Part shown: positions 17,219 to 26,539 of the stretch, piece by piece
How positions within the stretch are numbered: the stretch's first letter is position 1
Layout: each line of letters begins with the position of its first letter
From: Vibrio syngnathi
GTDB lineage: Bacteria > Pseudomonadota > Gammaproteobacteria > Enterobacterales > Vibrionaceae
Length of the DNA stretch: 64,000 bases
Reading direction: 5' to 3'
Assembly: GCF_002119525.1 (NCBI RefSeq)
Contig: NZ_CP017916.1
Coordinates: 682,001 to 746,000 of the forward strand
Notes under the pieces: generated by a model
The model's input: only the letters and a program-made list of their open reading frames with translations
What the model was told of the DNA's origin: nothing
Database searches by the model: none
Position numbers and translations under genes: made by a program

Positions 17219-17647
17219 ATGAATAGGAAATTAAACAAGCAGCAAGGTCTCGCCGCTATTGAAATGATGATTGCAACACCAGTCTTATTGTTTTTCTTAG
17301 TGTTGGTTCTTGAGTTGGGAAACATTCTAATTCATTACAATGTGATATCTAAATCGGTTCAAAATGGGGCTCGATACGCAGTTAGCGAAGTGTATGGAAC
17401 ACAAGGTGGAACATTGGCGCCGACTGCGGAAATTCAAAACATCGTGGTTTACGGGAAAAACACGGTAGGTACAGCCATACTTTCTAGTCTTGCAACTTCT
17501 GATGTGGTTGTTACTCCTCCCACTGCAGACAGTTATGTGAGAATAACGGTTAATTATGAGTATGTCCCTCATTTCTTATCTGTCCCATTTTCATCTGAAA
17601 GTTTATCAATTCCCTTGAGTGTGTCGTCCGTGATGAGGGTTTTTTGA
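17219..17647 (+). CDS. TadE-like pseudopilin (second copy)
   Basis: 142 residues. The pseudopilin motif is QQGLAAIEMMIATPVLLFFL at about residues 8-27, then SVQNGARYAVSE, the usual TadE pattern. It starts two bases after the previous stop with GGGGGAGG upstream, and its end overlaps the next gene by four bases. A minor pseudopilin processed by TadV is the likely role. Confidence 0.85.
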   Translation: MNRKLNKQQGLAAIEMMIATPVLLFFLVLVLELGNILIHYNVISKSVQNGARYAVSEVYGTQGGTLAPTAEIQNIVVYGKNTVGTAILSSLATSDVVVTPPTADSYVRITVNYEYVPHFLSVPFSSESLSIPLSVSSVMRVF

Positions 17648-18147
17648 TGGAGTCAATCAAGAAACATAGCGGCTTAGCCATCATCGAATTTACGATTGTT
17701 TCTTGGTTGGTGTTTTTGCTGATTTTTCTGATTCTAGCTTTAGGGGCTTACGTATTTTCATTGCAGATTGTTAATGAGGCGACCAGAAAAGCAGCTAGGT
17801 TAGCGACCGTTTGTTACGTGCTAGATCGCGATAACATTGCGGGGGTTGTCGTAGAAGACATACCACTACTAGGCTTTAGTGATAGTAATTTGGAGGTCGC
17901 GTATTTAGATGCTTCTGGCGTTGAAATTACTTCTGATTTCGAAGCGAACCTGAGTGCGATCAAGTTTGTTAGAGCAAGAGCTACAGGTTATGGCATTCAA
18001 CTGATCAGTAACCTAAGCTTTTTAGGGGCCAATGGTTTTCTTACTGCCCCAGCGTTTGAGACAATTTTACCAGCTGAGAATTTGGGTGTGATAAAGGCTG
18101 AAACAAATACTAGGACAAGGTGTCCGGAACCAGTACAGGGTGGGTAG
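17644..18147 (+). CDS. tadF: TadE/TadF-like pseudopilin (second copy)
   Basis: 167 residues. The motif is HSGLAIIEFTIVSWLVFLLI followed by a long hydrophobic helix and QIVNEATRKAARLATVCYV, as in TadF-type proteins. It overlaps the preceding gene through ATGG/TGA (four bases), pointing to translational coupling. Two cysteines are present, one near each end of the mature region. Confidence 0.82.
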   Translation: MMESIKKHSGLAIIEFTIVSWLVFLLIFLILALGAYVFSLQIVNEATRKAARLATVCYVLDRDNIAGVVVEDIPLLGFSDSNLEVAYLDASGVEITSDFEANLSAIKFVRARATGYGIQLISNLSFLGANGFLTAPAFETILPAENLGVIKAETNTRTRCPEPVQGG

Positions 18148-18148
18148 T

Positions 18149-19363
18149 ATGGGCGAAGCAATTGATATTTTACCAAGTGAAGACGATGCGATTCGCCTTA
18201 AAACCAACTTGAATGTATGGCTTATCTATAGCAACGAAAAATTTCATGCACATATGAGACAGCAATTAAAACGCTGTCGAAATGTTCATATTGACTCTTT
18301 TTCTTTGCTAGGTATGACTGAAGAGTATGTGAAAAATATAGATGCTCCCGATCTTATTTTTGTTGAAGCAAGTGGTGGTTGGGCTCAGAAAATGGTGGAT
18401 CTTCAAAGCTACAACCTACAGTTAGAAGAGCATGATTTATCTTTAGTTGTGTTTGGTGATGAGAGTGATAACGGCTCATTGAAAATAGCGCTAAGACTTG
18501 GTGCTTCTGATTTTCTATCTCATGACATTTCAATTTCAGGCCTTTTACCGCTTCTTAAGAAAACTGCAGCGGAGAAAATCGAAAACTCGAGCTACGGAGA
18601 AGTGTTTTTATTTATCAATACTAAAGGTGGTATGGGGGCGACCACCTTAGCGCTCAATACAGCCGTAGAAATAGCAAGTTATCACCCGAGTGAGGTGCTG
18701 TTGCTTGATATTGATCTCCAGTTTGGTGTTATTCCAGAATATTTGAATATCACACCGTCCTACAGTATTTCGGATGCCATCGACAGTTCTAATGATTTGG
18801 ATGAAATGTCTTTAGGAAGTTTAGTGAACAAGCATACATCTGGGTTGCATGTTTTAAGTTTCAAACATGAAAATAATGCGGATGATTATGAGCATGCCCA
18901 GAAAATTGGAAAGTTATTACCTGTACTACGCCGTTTCTATCGCTACATTATCATTGATTTCTCTCGAGGTTTGGATCATATCTTTGCTTCAGCTATTTCC
19001 CCTGCGACCAAGGTGCTACTTGTTGCTCAGCAAACCTTAGTGTCTGTTAAAAACAGTAACCGTTTAGTAAGAACGTTGAAGTTTGAGTACGGATTACAAC
19101 AAGATGCAATAGAAATCATAGTGAATCGTTATGAGAAGCGACAAACCATTAAGTTATCTGATATAGAACAGACCGTTGGAAAGCATGATATCCATTTAAT
19201 GCCTAACGATTTTAAAGTGGCGCTAGAGAGTGCCAATTTAGGTCAGCCTTTGGTTGAGTCAAAAAAGAAGAGTTCGATTACACGGTCGATCATCGATTTA
19301 TCTCATATCCTTTCTCCTCCGGAACAAGAAGAGAAGAGCTGGCTCAAAAAGATATTTTCATAG
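18149..19363 (+). CDS. tadZ: TadZ/CpaE-like polar localisation ATPase
   Basis: 404 residues from ATG 18149, one base after the previous stop, with CAGGGTGGG upstream. An atypical receiver-like domain fills about residues 25-135 (NVWLIYSNEKFHAHMRQQL). A MinD/ParA-type ATPase follows: VFLFINTKGGMGATTLALNT near residue 150, VLLLDIDLQFGVIPEYL and YRYIIIDFSRGLD. The Walker A lysine at the second position is replaced by Ala (GGMGATT), as in other TadZ proteins. TadZ places the pilus machine in the cell. Confidence 0.9.
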   Translation: MGEAIDILPSEDDAIRLKTNLNVWLIYSNEKFHAHMRQQLKRCRNVHIDSFSLLGMTEEYVKNIDAPDLIFVEASGGWAQKMVDLQSYNLQLEEHDLSLVVFGDESDNGSLKIALRLGASDFLSHDISISGLLPLLKKTAAEKIENSSYGEVFLFINTKGGMGATTLALNTAVEIASYHPSEVLLLDIDLQFGVIPEYLNITPSYSISDAIDSSNDLDEMSLGSLVNKHTSGLHVLSFKHENNADDYEHAQKIGKLLPVLRRFYRYIIIDFSRGLDHIFASAISPATKVLLVAQQTLVSVKNSNRLVRTLKFEYGLQQDAIEIIVNRYEKRQTIKLSDIEQTVGKHDIHLMPNDFKVALESANLGQPLVESKKKSSITRSIIDLSHILSPPEQEEKSWLKKIFS

Positions 19364-19398
19364 ATTGTTTGTTCTAAGCATATAGATGAGGGATCGTT

Positions 19399-20850
19399 AT
19401 GTTCTTTAAACGAAAAAATATTAATCCGGAGTTTGAAAAGAAAGTAGAACAGTTTTCCGAACAGGAAGACGGTGTTGTATCGCCCCTCATTCAGAAAGTA
19501 GCTAACGTTTCTCATGAAACTAAGAGTTTAGAGGCGAGTGAAGAACAAGAGAAGTCGGTGAATGAGGCGAAAAAAGTCTTAGAGCAAGAACTGTCGATTA
19601 AACACTACTTTCATAAACAGCTACTTGAAACATTAGATTTAGGTCTACTTTCTAGTTTGGATAAAGAGCGTGCCAAAGTAGACCTTCATGAAGCGATCGT
19701 TCAGTTAATGGCGGATGACCAAAGCCACGCATTAAGTGCTGAGGGGCGTAAGCGAGTCATCAAGCAAATTGAAGATGAAGTATTTGGCCTGGGCCCACTT
19801 GAACCATTATTAGCCGATAAAACGGTGTCCGATATTTTGGTCAACGGACCTAAAAGTGTTTATGTCGAACGCCGAGGCAAATTAGAAAAAACACCGTATA
19901 CGTTTTTAGATGATCGTCACTTAAGAAACATTATTGATCGTATTGTCAGTCAGGTTGGACGCCGGATTGATGAAGCGTCGCCGATGGTGGATGCTCGATT
20001 AGTTGATGGTTCACGAGTGAATGCCATTATTCCCCCTTTGGCCTTAGATGGCCCTTCCGTTTCTATACGACGTTTTTCTGTAGACAGTCTAACCATGGAT
20101 AATCTGCTGGAATATAAGTCAGCCTCCCCACAAATGGCAAAATTCATTGAAGCTGCCGTAAAAGGTGAGCTTAATATCCTTATTTCTGGTGGTACAGGTT
20201 CAGGGAAAACGACGACGTTGAATATTTTTTCTGGTTTCATTCCGCGAGACCAACGAATTATTACCATAGAAGACTCAGCCGAATTACAACTTCAACAACC
20301 TCATGTTATTCGCTTAGAAACCCGCCCTGCGAACCTAGAGGGCAAGGGAGAAATCAGTCAGCGCGAATTGGTTAAAAATACCTTGCGTATGCGACCAGAC
20401 CGAATCGTGGTTGGGGAGGTGCGTGGTAGCGAAGCCGTTGACATGCTAGCGGCGATGAATACCGGTCATGATGGTTCTCTTGCGACTATTCACGCCAATA
20501 CCCCCCGAGATGCCCTAAGCCGTGTTGAAAACATGTTCTCTATGGCTGGTTGGAACATTTCAACCAAAAACTTAAGAGCCCAAATTGCTTCGGCTATCCA
20601 CCTTGTTGTCCAAATGGAACGACAAGAAGATGGTAAGCGCCGTATGGTCAGTATTCAAGAGATCAACGGTATGGAAGGAGAGGTGATCACCATGTCTGAG
20701 ATCTTCCACTTTCAGCGTCAAGGTGTCGATGAGCATGGCAATATTTTAGGTTATTACACAGCAACCGGTGTGGTGCCTCAGTCTCATGACCAATTGGTGA
20801 AGCGTGGTCTTGATTTGCCGTTTGAGCTCTTTACCGAATCACATAGCTGA
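19399..20850 (+). CDS. tadA: Tad pilus motor ATPase TadA/CpaF
   Basis: 483 residues. A charged N-terminal region of about 110 residues is followed by the CpaF-type core: Walker [21 protein letters not shown], Asp box [20 protein letters not shown], Walker [21 protein letters not shown] and His box [14 protein letters not shown]. It is the secretion-family ATPase that powers both extension and retraction of Tad pili. Length is normal. Confidence 0.95.
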   Translation: MFFKRKNINPEFEKKVEQFSEQEDGVVSPLIQKVANVSHETKSLEASEEQEKSVNEAKKVLEQELSIKHYFHKQLLETLDLGLLSSLDKERAKVDLHEAIVQLMADDQSHALSAEGRKRVIKQIEDEVFGLGPLEPLLADKTVSDILVNGPKSVYVERRGKLEKTPYTFLDDRHLRNIIDRIVSQVGRRIDEASPMVDARLVDGSRVNAIIPPLALDGPSVSIRRFSVDSLTMDNLLEYKSASPQMAKFIEAAVKGELNILISGGTGSGKTTTLNIFSGFIPRDQRIITIEDSAELQLQQPHVIRLETRPANLEGKGEISQRELVKNTLRMRPDRIVVGEVRGSEAVDMLAAMNTGHDGSLATIHANTPRDALSRVENMFSMAGWNISTKNLRAQIASAIHLVVQMERQEDGKRRMVSIQEINGMEGEVITMSEIFHFQRQGVDEHGNILGYYTATGVVPQSHDQLVKRGLDLPFELFTESHS

Positions 20851-20860
20851 GGAGCGGATT

Positions 20861-21826
20861 ATGGATAGCGTAACAGTTTCATTGGTTCTATTGTTTGTTG
20901 CGGTGTTGTTTATTTCACAAGCCTTATTATTGCCAGCTGCCGGAAAAAAAGCTAAGCACAAAGAGTTGACTCGTCGCTTAAAAGAGACACAAAGAAATAT
21001 TGATGAAGAGAGTTTGTCGCTCTTAAAAGATCACTACAACAAAGAACTATCACCACTTGACCGGAAGTTGATTGTCATTCCTTTCTTTGCAGACCTAAAA
21101 CGCATGCTGGAATTAGCGGGGCTGAAGCTCACTTTAAGTCGCTTTTTATTGATTGTGTTTTTGTGCGCCACTTTGTTGGCTTTGGTTGCTTTAGTCTCAA
21201 ATCAAGTGTGGTTCATTTGTGTCGCGGCTTTCGTCTTTGCTTGGGTTATTGCTTACTTGTTTGTCCAAAACAGAGTGACATACAGAATGGCGCGATTCGA
21301 AGAACAGTTGCCGGAAGCTTTGGATATTATCAGGAGAGCTTTACAAGCAGGTCAGCCATTGGTCCAGGCTTTCAATGAGGTGGGGGAAGAGATGCCTGAG
21401 CCTATTGGTGTTGAGTTTAAGAACACCTACAACTTGCTGAACTACGGTTACGATTTGAGGCTCGCTATTATGCAAATGACAGAAAGAGCACCCACGGTTT
21501 CGATGTTGGCTTTTTCTAGTGCTGTCATGCTGCAGAAAGAGACAGGGGGGAATCTCTCAGAGAATCTGCAAAAAGTATCTGTGGTACTGAGAGCGCGCTT
21601 TAAACTAGAAAGAAAAATCAAAACCCTCTCTGCTGAGAGTCGCCTTTCTGCCTGGATACTAACCCTTTCTCCGTTTGCTCTGTTTTTCGGTCTTAAATTC
21701 GTAAACCCTGAATACATAGCACCTTTGTACACCGACCCTAGAGGAATATCGATGGTCAGTGTTGGGGTTATCTTGTTGGCTATTGGGGCATTGTGGATAA
21801 GAAAAATAATAAATATCGAGATATAG
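20861..21826 (+). CDS. tadB: Tad inner membrane platform protein TadB
   Basis: 321 residues from ATG 20861, with TGAGGAGCGG upstream; the open frame extends back into tadA but that start is not credible. It shows the GspF/TadB domain: RMARFEEQLPEALDIIRRAL, QAGQPLVQAFNEVGEEMPEP, and ETGGNLSENLQKVSVVLRAR, with membrane helices at the N-terminus, mid-protein and C-terminus. A run of six G bases lies at the Gly-Gly codons (21545-21550). Confidence 0.93.
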   Translation: MDSVTVSLVLLFVAVLFISQALLLPAAGKKAKHKELTRRLKETQRNIDEESLSLLKDHYNKELSPLDRKLIVIPFFADLKRMLELAGLKLTLSRFLLIVFLCATLLALVALVSNQVWFICVAAFVFAWVIAYLFVQNRVTYRMARFEEQLPEALDIIRRALQAGQPLVQAFNEVGEEMPEPIGVEFKNTYNLLNYGYDLRLAIMQMTERAPTVSMLAFSSAVMLQKETGGNLSENLQKVSVVLRARFKLERKIKTLSAESRLSAWILTLSPFALFFGLKFVNPEYIAPLYTDPRGISMVSVGVILLAIGALWIRKIINIEI

Positions 21827-21829
21827 ATT

Positions 21830-22801
21830 ATGGAATTCTTTAATTTAGATGTATGGAAGCAAGCACTCTCTGAGTTTGGAATCAGTAGCCAAGCCGTACT
21901 TTACGGGATGATCTTGCTGACCACTATGTTACTGACCCTTACTCTTGGTTTTCTTTTTGTAGGCACTCGCTCCCCGTTGGATAAAAAGCTCAAGCAGATA
22001 TCCAGTGGTAGTCATACGAGTAGTAGAAAACCTTACGATTTTACCAATACGTTAGAATCGTTAACGCCATTTATTGGACGAGGGAATAAAAAAGACAACG
22101 AAACTTACTCAGAAAAACTCATGCATGCCGGATACCATGAAAAGAGTGCGCTTTCTGTCTTTTACGCTTTCAAAGTACTGTCAGCCCTTATCGGATTTGT
22201 TTGTGCATTTATGGTGTTTTATTTAGCGATAGGTGGCAGTTACAACAACTTATTGATTGTGACTTGTATCTTTGTCGGTACGTTTTTACCCAATTTTATA
22301 TTGAGTAAAATGCAAAAAGAGAGACAGAGAAAGATCAGGAATGGTGTGCCAGATGCTCTTGACCTGCTGGTGGTCTGTACAGAGTCCGGTCTTGGTTTTA
22401 ATGCTGCGCTAGGGCGAGTTGCTAACGAACTATATATTTCACAGCCAGAGTTAGCCGATGAATTGGAGACTGTTTTTGCCAAGATACAAGCAGGTGTCAC
22501 CATGCCAGATGCTTTGAGTCAGCTCGTTGAACGAACAGGACTTCATGAATTAGATGGGCTCATATCTTTACTTTCTCATGCCTCAAGAATGGGGGGGAGC
22601 TTGGCGCAAACCTTACGAGACTATACCGAAGATTTTCGAGATAAGCGGCAACAAGCTGCGGAAGAAATTGCAGCAAAGATACCCACTAAGATGTTATTTC
22701 CTATGTTGTTATTTATTTGGCCTTGTTTTTTTATTGTTGCCCTAGGACCTGGGATGATGATTGTTATGGACGCATTGAGTGCGCCAGGAGTCGGTTTATG
22801 A
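21830..22801 (+). CDS. tadC: Tad inner membrane platform protein TadC
   Basis: 323 residues with the second GspF-type domain: RNGVPDALDLLVVCTESGLG, FNAALGRVANEL, and RMGGSLAQTLRDYTEDFRDK. Membrane helices are present near both ends. It starts three bases after tadB and ends overlapping tadD. A run of seven G bases (22591-22597) sits at the Met-Gly-Gly codons. TadB and TadC together form the platform on which TadA acts. Confidence 0.93.
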   Translation: MEFFNLDVWKQALSEFGISSQAVLYGMILLTTMLLTLTLGFLFVGTRSPLDKKLKQISSGSHTSSRKPYDFTNTLESLTPFIGRGNKKDNETYSEKLMHAGYHEKSALSVFYAFKVLSALIGFVCAFMVFYLAIGGSYNNLLIVTCIFVGTFLPNFILSKMQKERQRKIRNGVPDALDLLVVCTESGLGFNAALGRVANELYISQPELADELETVFAKIQAGVTMPDALSQLVERTGLHELDGLISLLSHASRMGGSLAQTLRDYTEDFRDKRQQAAEEIAAKIPTKMLFPMLLFIWPCFFIVALGPGMMIVMDALSAPGVGL

Positions 22802-23802
22802 TGCTAATGAATAGAATGGTTTTACTTTTACTGCCGCTATTAATTTTAGGGTGTGCCTCTTCTGATGAACCAACTAATCAGTTTGATGCCGAGTTGTATT
22901 CGGGGAAGCCAATTGACACCTTAACCAGTGACGATCCCCCTATCAGTGAAAAAGAAGCCATTATGCGTGGTGATGTGGCTTTGAGGGACAACAATATCGA
23001 TTTGGCACTTTACGAATATATTCGCTCTCTGTCTTTTCCTGAGCAAGAGTTTCACGATAAAACGTTGTTTACTATCGGCCGAATTCATTCATCGAGAGGC
23101 AACTATGCACTGGCTGAAAAAGCGTATCTGGCGGCATTAGATTTTAACCCAGCGCATACGGAAGTGCTAGAGCAGTTAGGCGTGTTATATACCAAACAGC
23201 GTCGTACGGATGAGGGAAGAAGCTATTTCTTTAAAGCGATTAATGCAGATCAAGTGCGTTTAAAAAGTAGTGAAACGATTACAAATTACCAAGCCTTAAG
23301 TCAAAGTGAAGTAGCCGCTTTGAAGGTTGACAGTATGTCTCCTGCATCAGCCTTTATGGGTATTGGCGTGCTGGAAGATGTCGATGGAAAACATCAAATT
23401 GCACAAGAATACTTTAAAAAATCGCTGACTATCGATAAGACATCAGTGAAAGCTCTACTGAATATGGGGTATTCCCATTACATGTACGGTAACTACAAAG
23501 AAGCGTATCAATATACTCGTTCGGCTTTAGAGATAGAACCGAACAATGAAAAGGCTCAAAACAACCTTGCGCTCATTTATTTGGCATCAGGTGATGTGAA
23601 AAAAGCGATAAATGTGTTTATGCGTCATATGGATGCACCTGAAGCTCTGAACAATGTAGGGTATTTTTTAATTATTCAAGGTCGACCAGATGAAGCCGTT
23701 CCTTACCTTCAACAAGCTATTGATAAGAAACCCTCTTATTACAAAATCGCCAATGAAAATCTGAATAGAGCGCTATCAGAGGTAAGAGAGATGAAGCAAT
23801 AA
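22798..23802 (+). CDS. tadD: TadD-like TPR lipoprotein
   Basis: 334 residues from ATG 22798, overlapping the tadC stop; nearby in-frame ATGs (22801, 22807) are possible. The signal sequence ends in a lipobox (LILGCASS). TPR repeats fill the rest, for example NYALAEKAYLAALDFNPAHT, AQEYFKKSLTIDKTSVKALL, AYQYTRSALEIEPNNEKAQN and AVPYLQQAIDKKPSYYK. TadD is an outer membrane lipoprotein that helps assembly of the Tad secretin. It ends the canonical Tad set. Confidence 0.9.
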   Translation: MMLMNRMVLLLLPLLILGCASSDEPTNQFDAELYSGKPIDTLTSDDPPISEKEAIMRGDVALRDNNIDLALYEYIRSLSFPEQEFHDKTLFTIGRIHSSRGNYALAEKAYLAALDFNPAHTEVLEQLGVLYTKQRRTDEGRSYFFKAINADQVRLKSSETITNYQALSQSEVAALKVDSMSPASAFMGIGVLEDVDGKHQIAQEYFKKSLTIDKTSVKALLNMGYSHYMYGNYKEAYQYTRSALEIEPNNEKAQNNLALIYLASGDVKKAINVFMRHMDAPEALNNVGYFLIIQGRPDEAVPYLQQAIDKKPSYYKIANENLNRALSEVREMKQ

Positions 23803-23826
23803 CTACTTAGCGCCAGTTTTAGTGCA

Positions 23827-25608
23827 ATGAAAAGGATCTTTATATTGCCTAACCGTGAAAGTTTTAATAAAGATGTCATTGTAATCTCTATTTTTTGGTT
23901 TGCCTGCGCATCAGTGATACTGTTTTACAAGTGGGAAGCAGTATCCGCACTCAATCTAAATGATAACGATGATTATATGCGTTATGTTCAGTTCCAAGCG
24001 TGGATGAAAAGTGGTCATTGGTACTTAGAACCGATGAGTAATTTCAATGCTCTCGATGGCATTATTATTCATTGGTCTCGGTTTCCTGATCTAATGTTAT
24101 CTATAGTCGCTTTCCCATTGCTATTTATAATTGATGATAGTCTTGCTTATTCAATCTCGATTTCTGTTGTGCCATTGTTTTACTTGTTACTTTACGCATT
24201 ATCATGTTTCTATTTATGTGACCAATACTTTGGGAGAAAATATCGCTTCATAAGTATGATGTTTGCTATTTCCTCTCCTTCAATTATTCATTTCCTGCCA
24301 GGTTCTATTGATCACCATAATATTCAACTTATATTAGCAGCACTGTTTCTTTCAGTTACACCTCTTACTACTCGTAGTCTCAATCAATCATGGCGTGTTT
24401 ATATACAATCCACTTTCCTATCTTTATCTTTGTGGACGGGTGTGGATAATCTATTGTTGTTCTTTCCGTTCTTTTTTCTTTATACGGTCTATTTCGGTTT
24501 TTTTAATAACGGATACTTTAGTTATATCTCCAAGCTATACGCTACTTGTACGGTTTTGTCATCTATTACTGTTTTATTGAATAGGCCTTACGATGAGTTT
24601 TTTGTTTTAAAATATGATGAAGTATCATTTATTATTATAATATTATTCTTTAGTGGTTGGTTGTTTGTTCATTTTTATCACAGATTGGCGAGTAATGATA
24701 AGAGTGTAATTGAAAGGACTTTCCTGTTTATTACTCTTGGTTTGTTGTGTTTACTTCCTGTTTTTATTGTTTACCCATCACTTACTAGTGCTTTATTAAT
24801 TGATTACCCTCCAATACTTAAGATGTATTGGCTTGATCAAGTGACGGAAGCTAAATCTGTTGCTAATTATATATCAACCCATGGTTTATTTTCTGTTGAA
24901 AACTATGCGTTGCTATTGGTTCCCGCAATTCTATCCCCGATATTTAAGTTAAAAAACCACCATGCAATAATATTGTACATCATCTTTATGTTTAATTTAT
25001 TTCTTGCGCTATTTTGGCAGATTAGACTAATGAGGTTGTGCTTTGTTTTAGCTGCACCTTTTCAAGCATACTTTATTATGAAATTGTCCGATATTGTTAG
25101 ATATTCAGTTCTAAAAATTATTGTTATCTTCTCTGGTGCTCCTTTAGCTTTAGCACTTTTTATTGTTGTTTTGTCACCAGAAGAAAAAGTAACCACTGTT
25201 TTTGATAATATAGAAAACCCACCAGATATATTTAAAGTATTAAAAGATAACGGTATTAATTCACATACAATTCTTTCTGGGATAGAAACCGGCGCTCCTG
25301 TACTAGCAAAAACCAACAACAGTATCATTGCAGCGCCTTACCATCGAAATATTGCTGGCAACCAATTCCTAATTGAAGTGATGCTAGAAGAGGACATGCT
25401 CTTAGCAAGAAAAGAAATAATAGACAAAAGGGTTGATTATATATTGATTGGTAATGACCCTCATTTATCTCTTCTGGAGGCGTCGGGAAGCGATAATTCT
25501 CTAGTTAAAAGGCTTCATGGGGATAATGTTCCAGATTGGCTAGAGGTGACATACGACGGAGTTAAGGATGGTTACCGAGTTTTTAAAGTGAGGGGTGAGA
25601 ATGAATAA
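23827..25608 (+). CDS. STT3/AglB-like GT-C membrane glycosyltransferase
   Basis: 593 residues with about a dozen membrane segments and a soluble C-terminal part (from about 460). In the first outer loop is LNDNDDYMRY (D46, D48, D49), followed by DGIIIHWSRFPD (77-88). A second outer loop has LPGSIDHHNIQ (D162, H163, H164). These resemble the DxD and DHH motifs of AglB/STT3 oligosaccharyltransferases. The C-terminal domain has GIETGAPVLAKTNNSI and AAPYHRN in place of a WWDYG motif. The assignment to GT-C fold is good; transfer of sugar to a protein is inference. The gene is AT-rich and lies 24 bases after tadD. Confidence 0.6.
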   Translation: MKRIFILPNRESFNKDVIVISIFWFACASVILFYKWEAVSALNLNDNDDYMRYVQFQAWMKSGHWYLEPMSNFNALDGIIIHWSRFPDLMLSIVAFPLLFIIDDSLAYSISISVVPLFYLLLYALSCFYLCDQYFGRKYRFISMMFAISSPSIIHFLPGSIDHHNIQLILAALFLSVTPLTTRSLNQSWRVYIQSTFLSLSLWTGVDNLLLFFPFFFLYTVYFGFFNNGYFSYISKLYATCTVLSSITVLLNRPYDEFFVLKYDEVSFIIIILFFSGWLFVHFYHRLASNDKSVIERTFLFITLGLLCLLPVFIVYPSLTSALLIDYPPILKMYWLDQVTEAKSVANYISTHGLFSVENYALLLVPAILSPIFKLKNHHAIILYIIFMFNLFLALFWQIRLMRLCFVLAAPFQAYFIMKLSDIVRYSVLKIIVIFSGAPLALALFIVVLSPEEKVTTVFDNIENPPDIFKVLKDNGINSHTILSGIETGAPVLAKTNNSIIAAPYHRNIAGNQFLIEVMLEEDMLLARKEIIDKRVDYILIGNDPHLSLLEASGSDNSLVKRLHGDNVPDWLEVTYDGVKDGYRVFKVRGENE

Positions 25609-26530
25609 GCAGAAATTAGCAGTATTACTCCCATGTTTTAATGAAGCGGGTGCTATCGGAAAGACAGTTATGTCTTTTAAGCAGGCTTTACCTGATGCGT
25701 CTATTTATGTGTATGACAACAACTCAACCGACAACACGGTAAACGAGGCATTGCAAGCTGGGGCTATTGTTCGACATGAGCCTCGCCAAGGTAAAGGGGA
25801 GGTTGTCAGGCGAATGTTCTCTGATATTGATGCTGATATCTATGTGATGGCTGATGGTGATGACACTTACGATGCGTCAATATGCCCTGCGCTGATCGAA
25901 CAATTGGATAATGAAAAACTCGATATGATTATTGGAAGTCGAGAGCGAGCTTCAATGGCTTATCCCAAAGGGCATATCCTAGGAAATAAGCTGTTTTCAT
26001 CGCTGATTAATTTAGCATTCAATGCTCAATTGAGTGATGTGTTTTCTGGTTATCGAATTATGAGCCATCGATTTGTCAAAACCGTACCCATTTTCAGTGA
26101 TGGCTTCCAAATAGAAACAGAGCTTACCGTTCATGCGCTACATCATAATATGCCAATCAAAGAAGTTTCGACGCAATATCAATCAAGGCCTGAAGGCACA
26201 GCCAGCAAATTGAATACCTTTAGTGATGGGCTCAAAATTCTCAATTTCATTTTGTTCTTATTGAGAGATGTAAAGCCAATGTTTTTCTTTGGCGTGTTGT
26301 CTATGTTGCTTTGCTTCATTTCATTGGTTTTAGGAATCCCCGTTATCATCGACTTCATCGATACTGGGCTCGTCGAAAGGGTGCCTACTGCGATTTTGTC
26401 TAGTTCAATTGCATTGATAGCGGTGATGTCTTTTTTCTGTGGGTTGATACTCGACAACGTATCACGAGGTAGGCGAGAGATGAGGATCCTTTCTATATTA
26501 CGAACGAGTGATAAAACGCTATCTGAATAG
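25601..26530 (+). CDS. GT2 glycosyltransferase, polyprenyl-phosphate type
   Basis: 309 residues from ATG 25601, which overlaps the previous gene by eight bases and follows GAGGGGTGAG. The GT-A fold begins LAVLLPCFNEAGAIGKTVMS, with YVYDNNSTDNTV and the DxD-type motif VMADGDDTYD (about residue 86). Two membrane helices lie near the C-terminus (about 228-290). This is the layout of GtrB/dolichyl-phosphate sugar synthase-like enzymes, which load a sugar onto a lipid carrier. It could feed the neighbouring GT-C enzyme. Confidence 0.8.
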   Translation: MNKQKLAVLLPCFNEAGAIGKTVMSFKQALPDASIYVYDNNSTDNTVNEALQAGAIVRHEPRQGKGEVVRRMFSDIDADIYVMADGDDTYDASICPALIEQLDNEKLDMIIGSRERASMAYPKGHILGNKLFSSLINLAFNAQLSDVFSGYRIMSHRFVKTVPIFSDGFQIETELTVHALHHNMPIKEVSTQYQSRPEGTASKLNTFSDGLKILNFILFLLRDVKPMFFFGVLSMLLCFISLVLGIPVIIDFIDTGLVERVPTAILSSSIALIAVMSFFCGLILDNVSRGRREMRILSILRTSDKTLSE

Positions 26531-26539
26531 GAATCAAGC

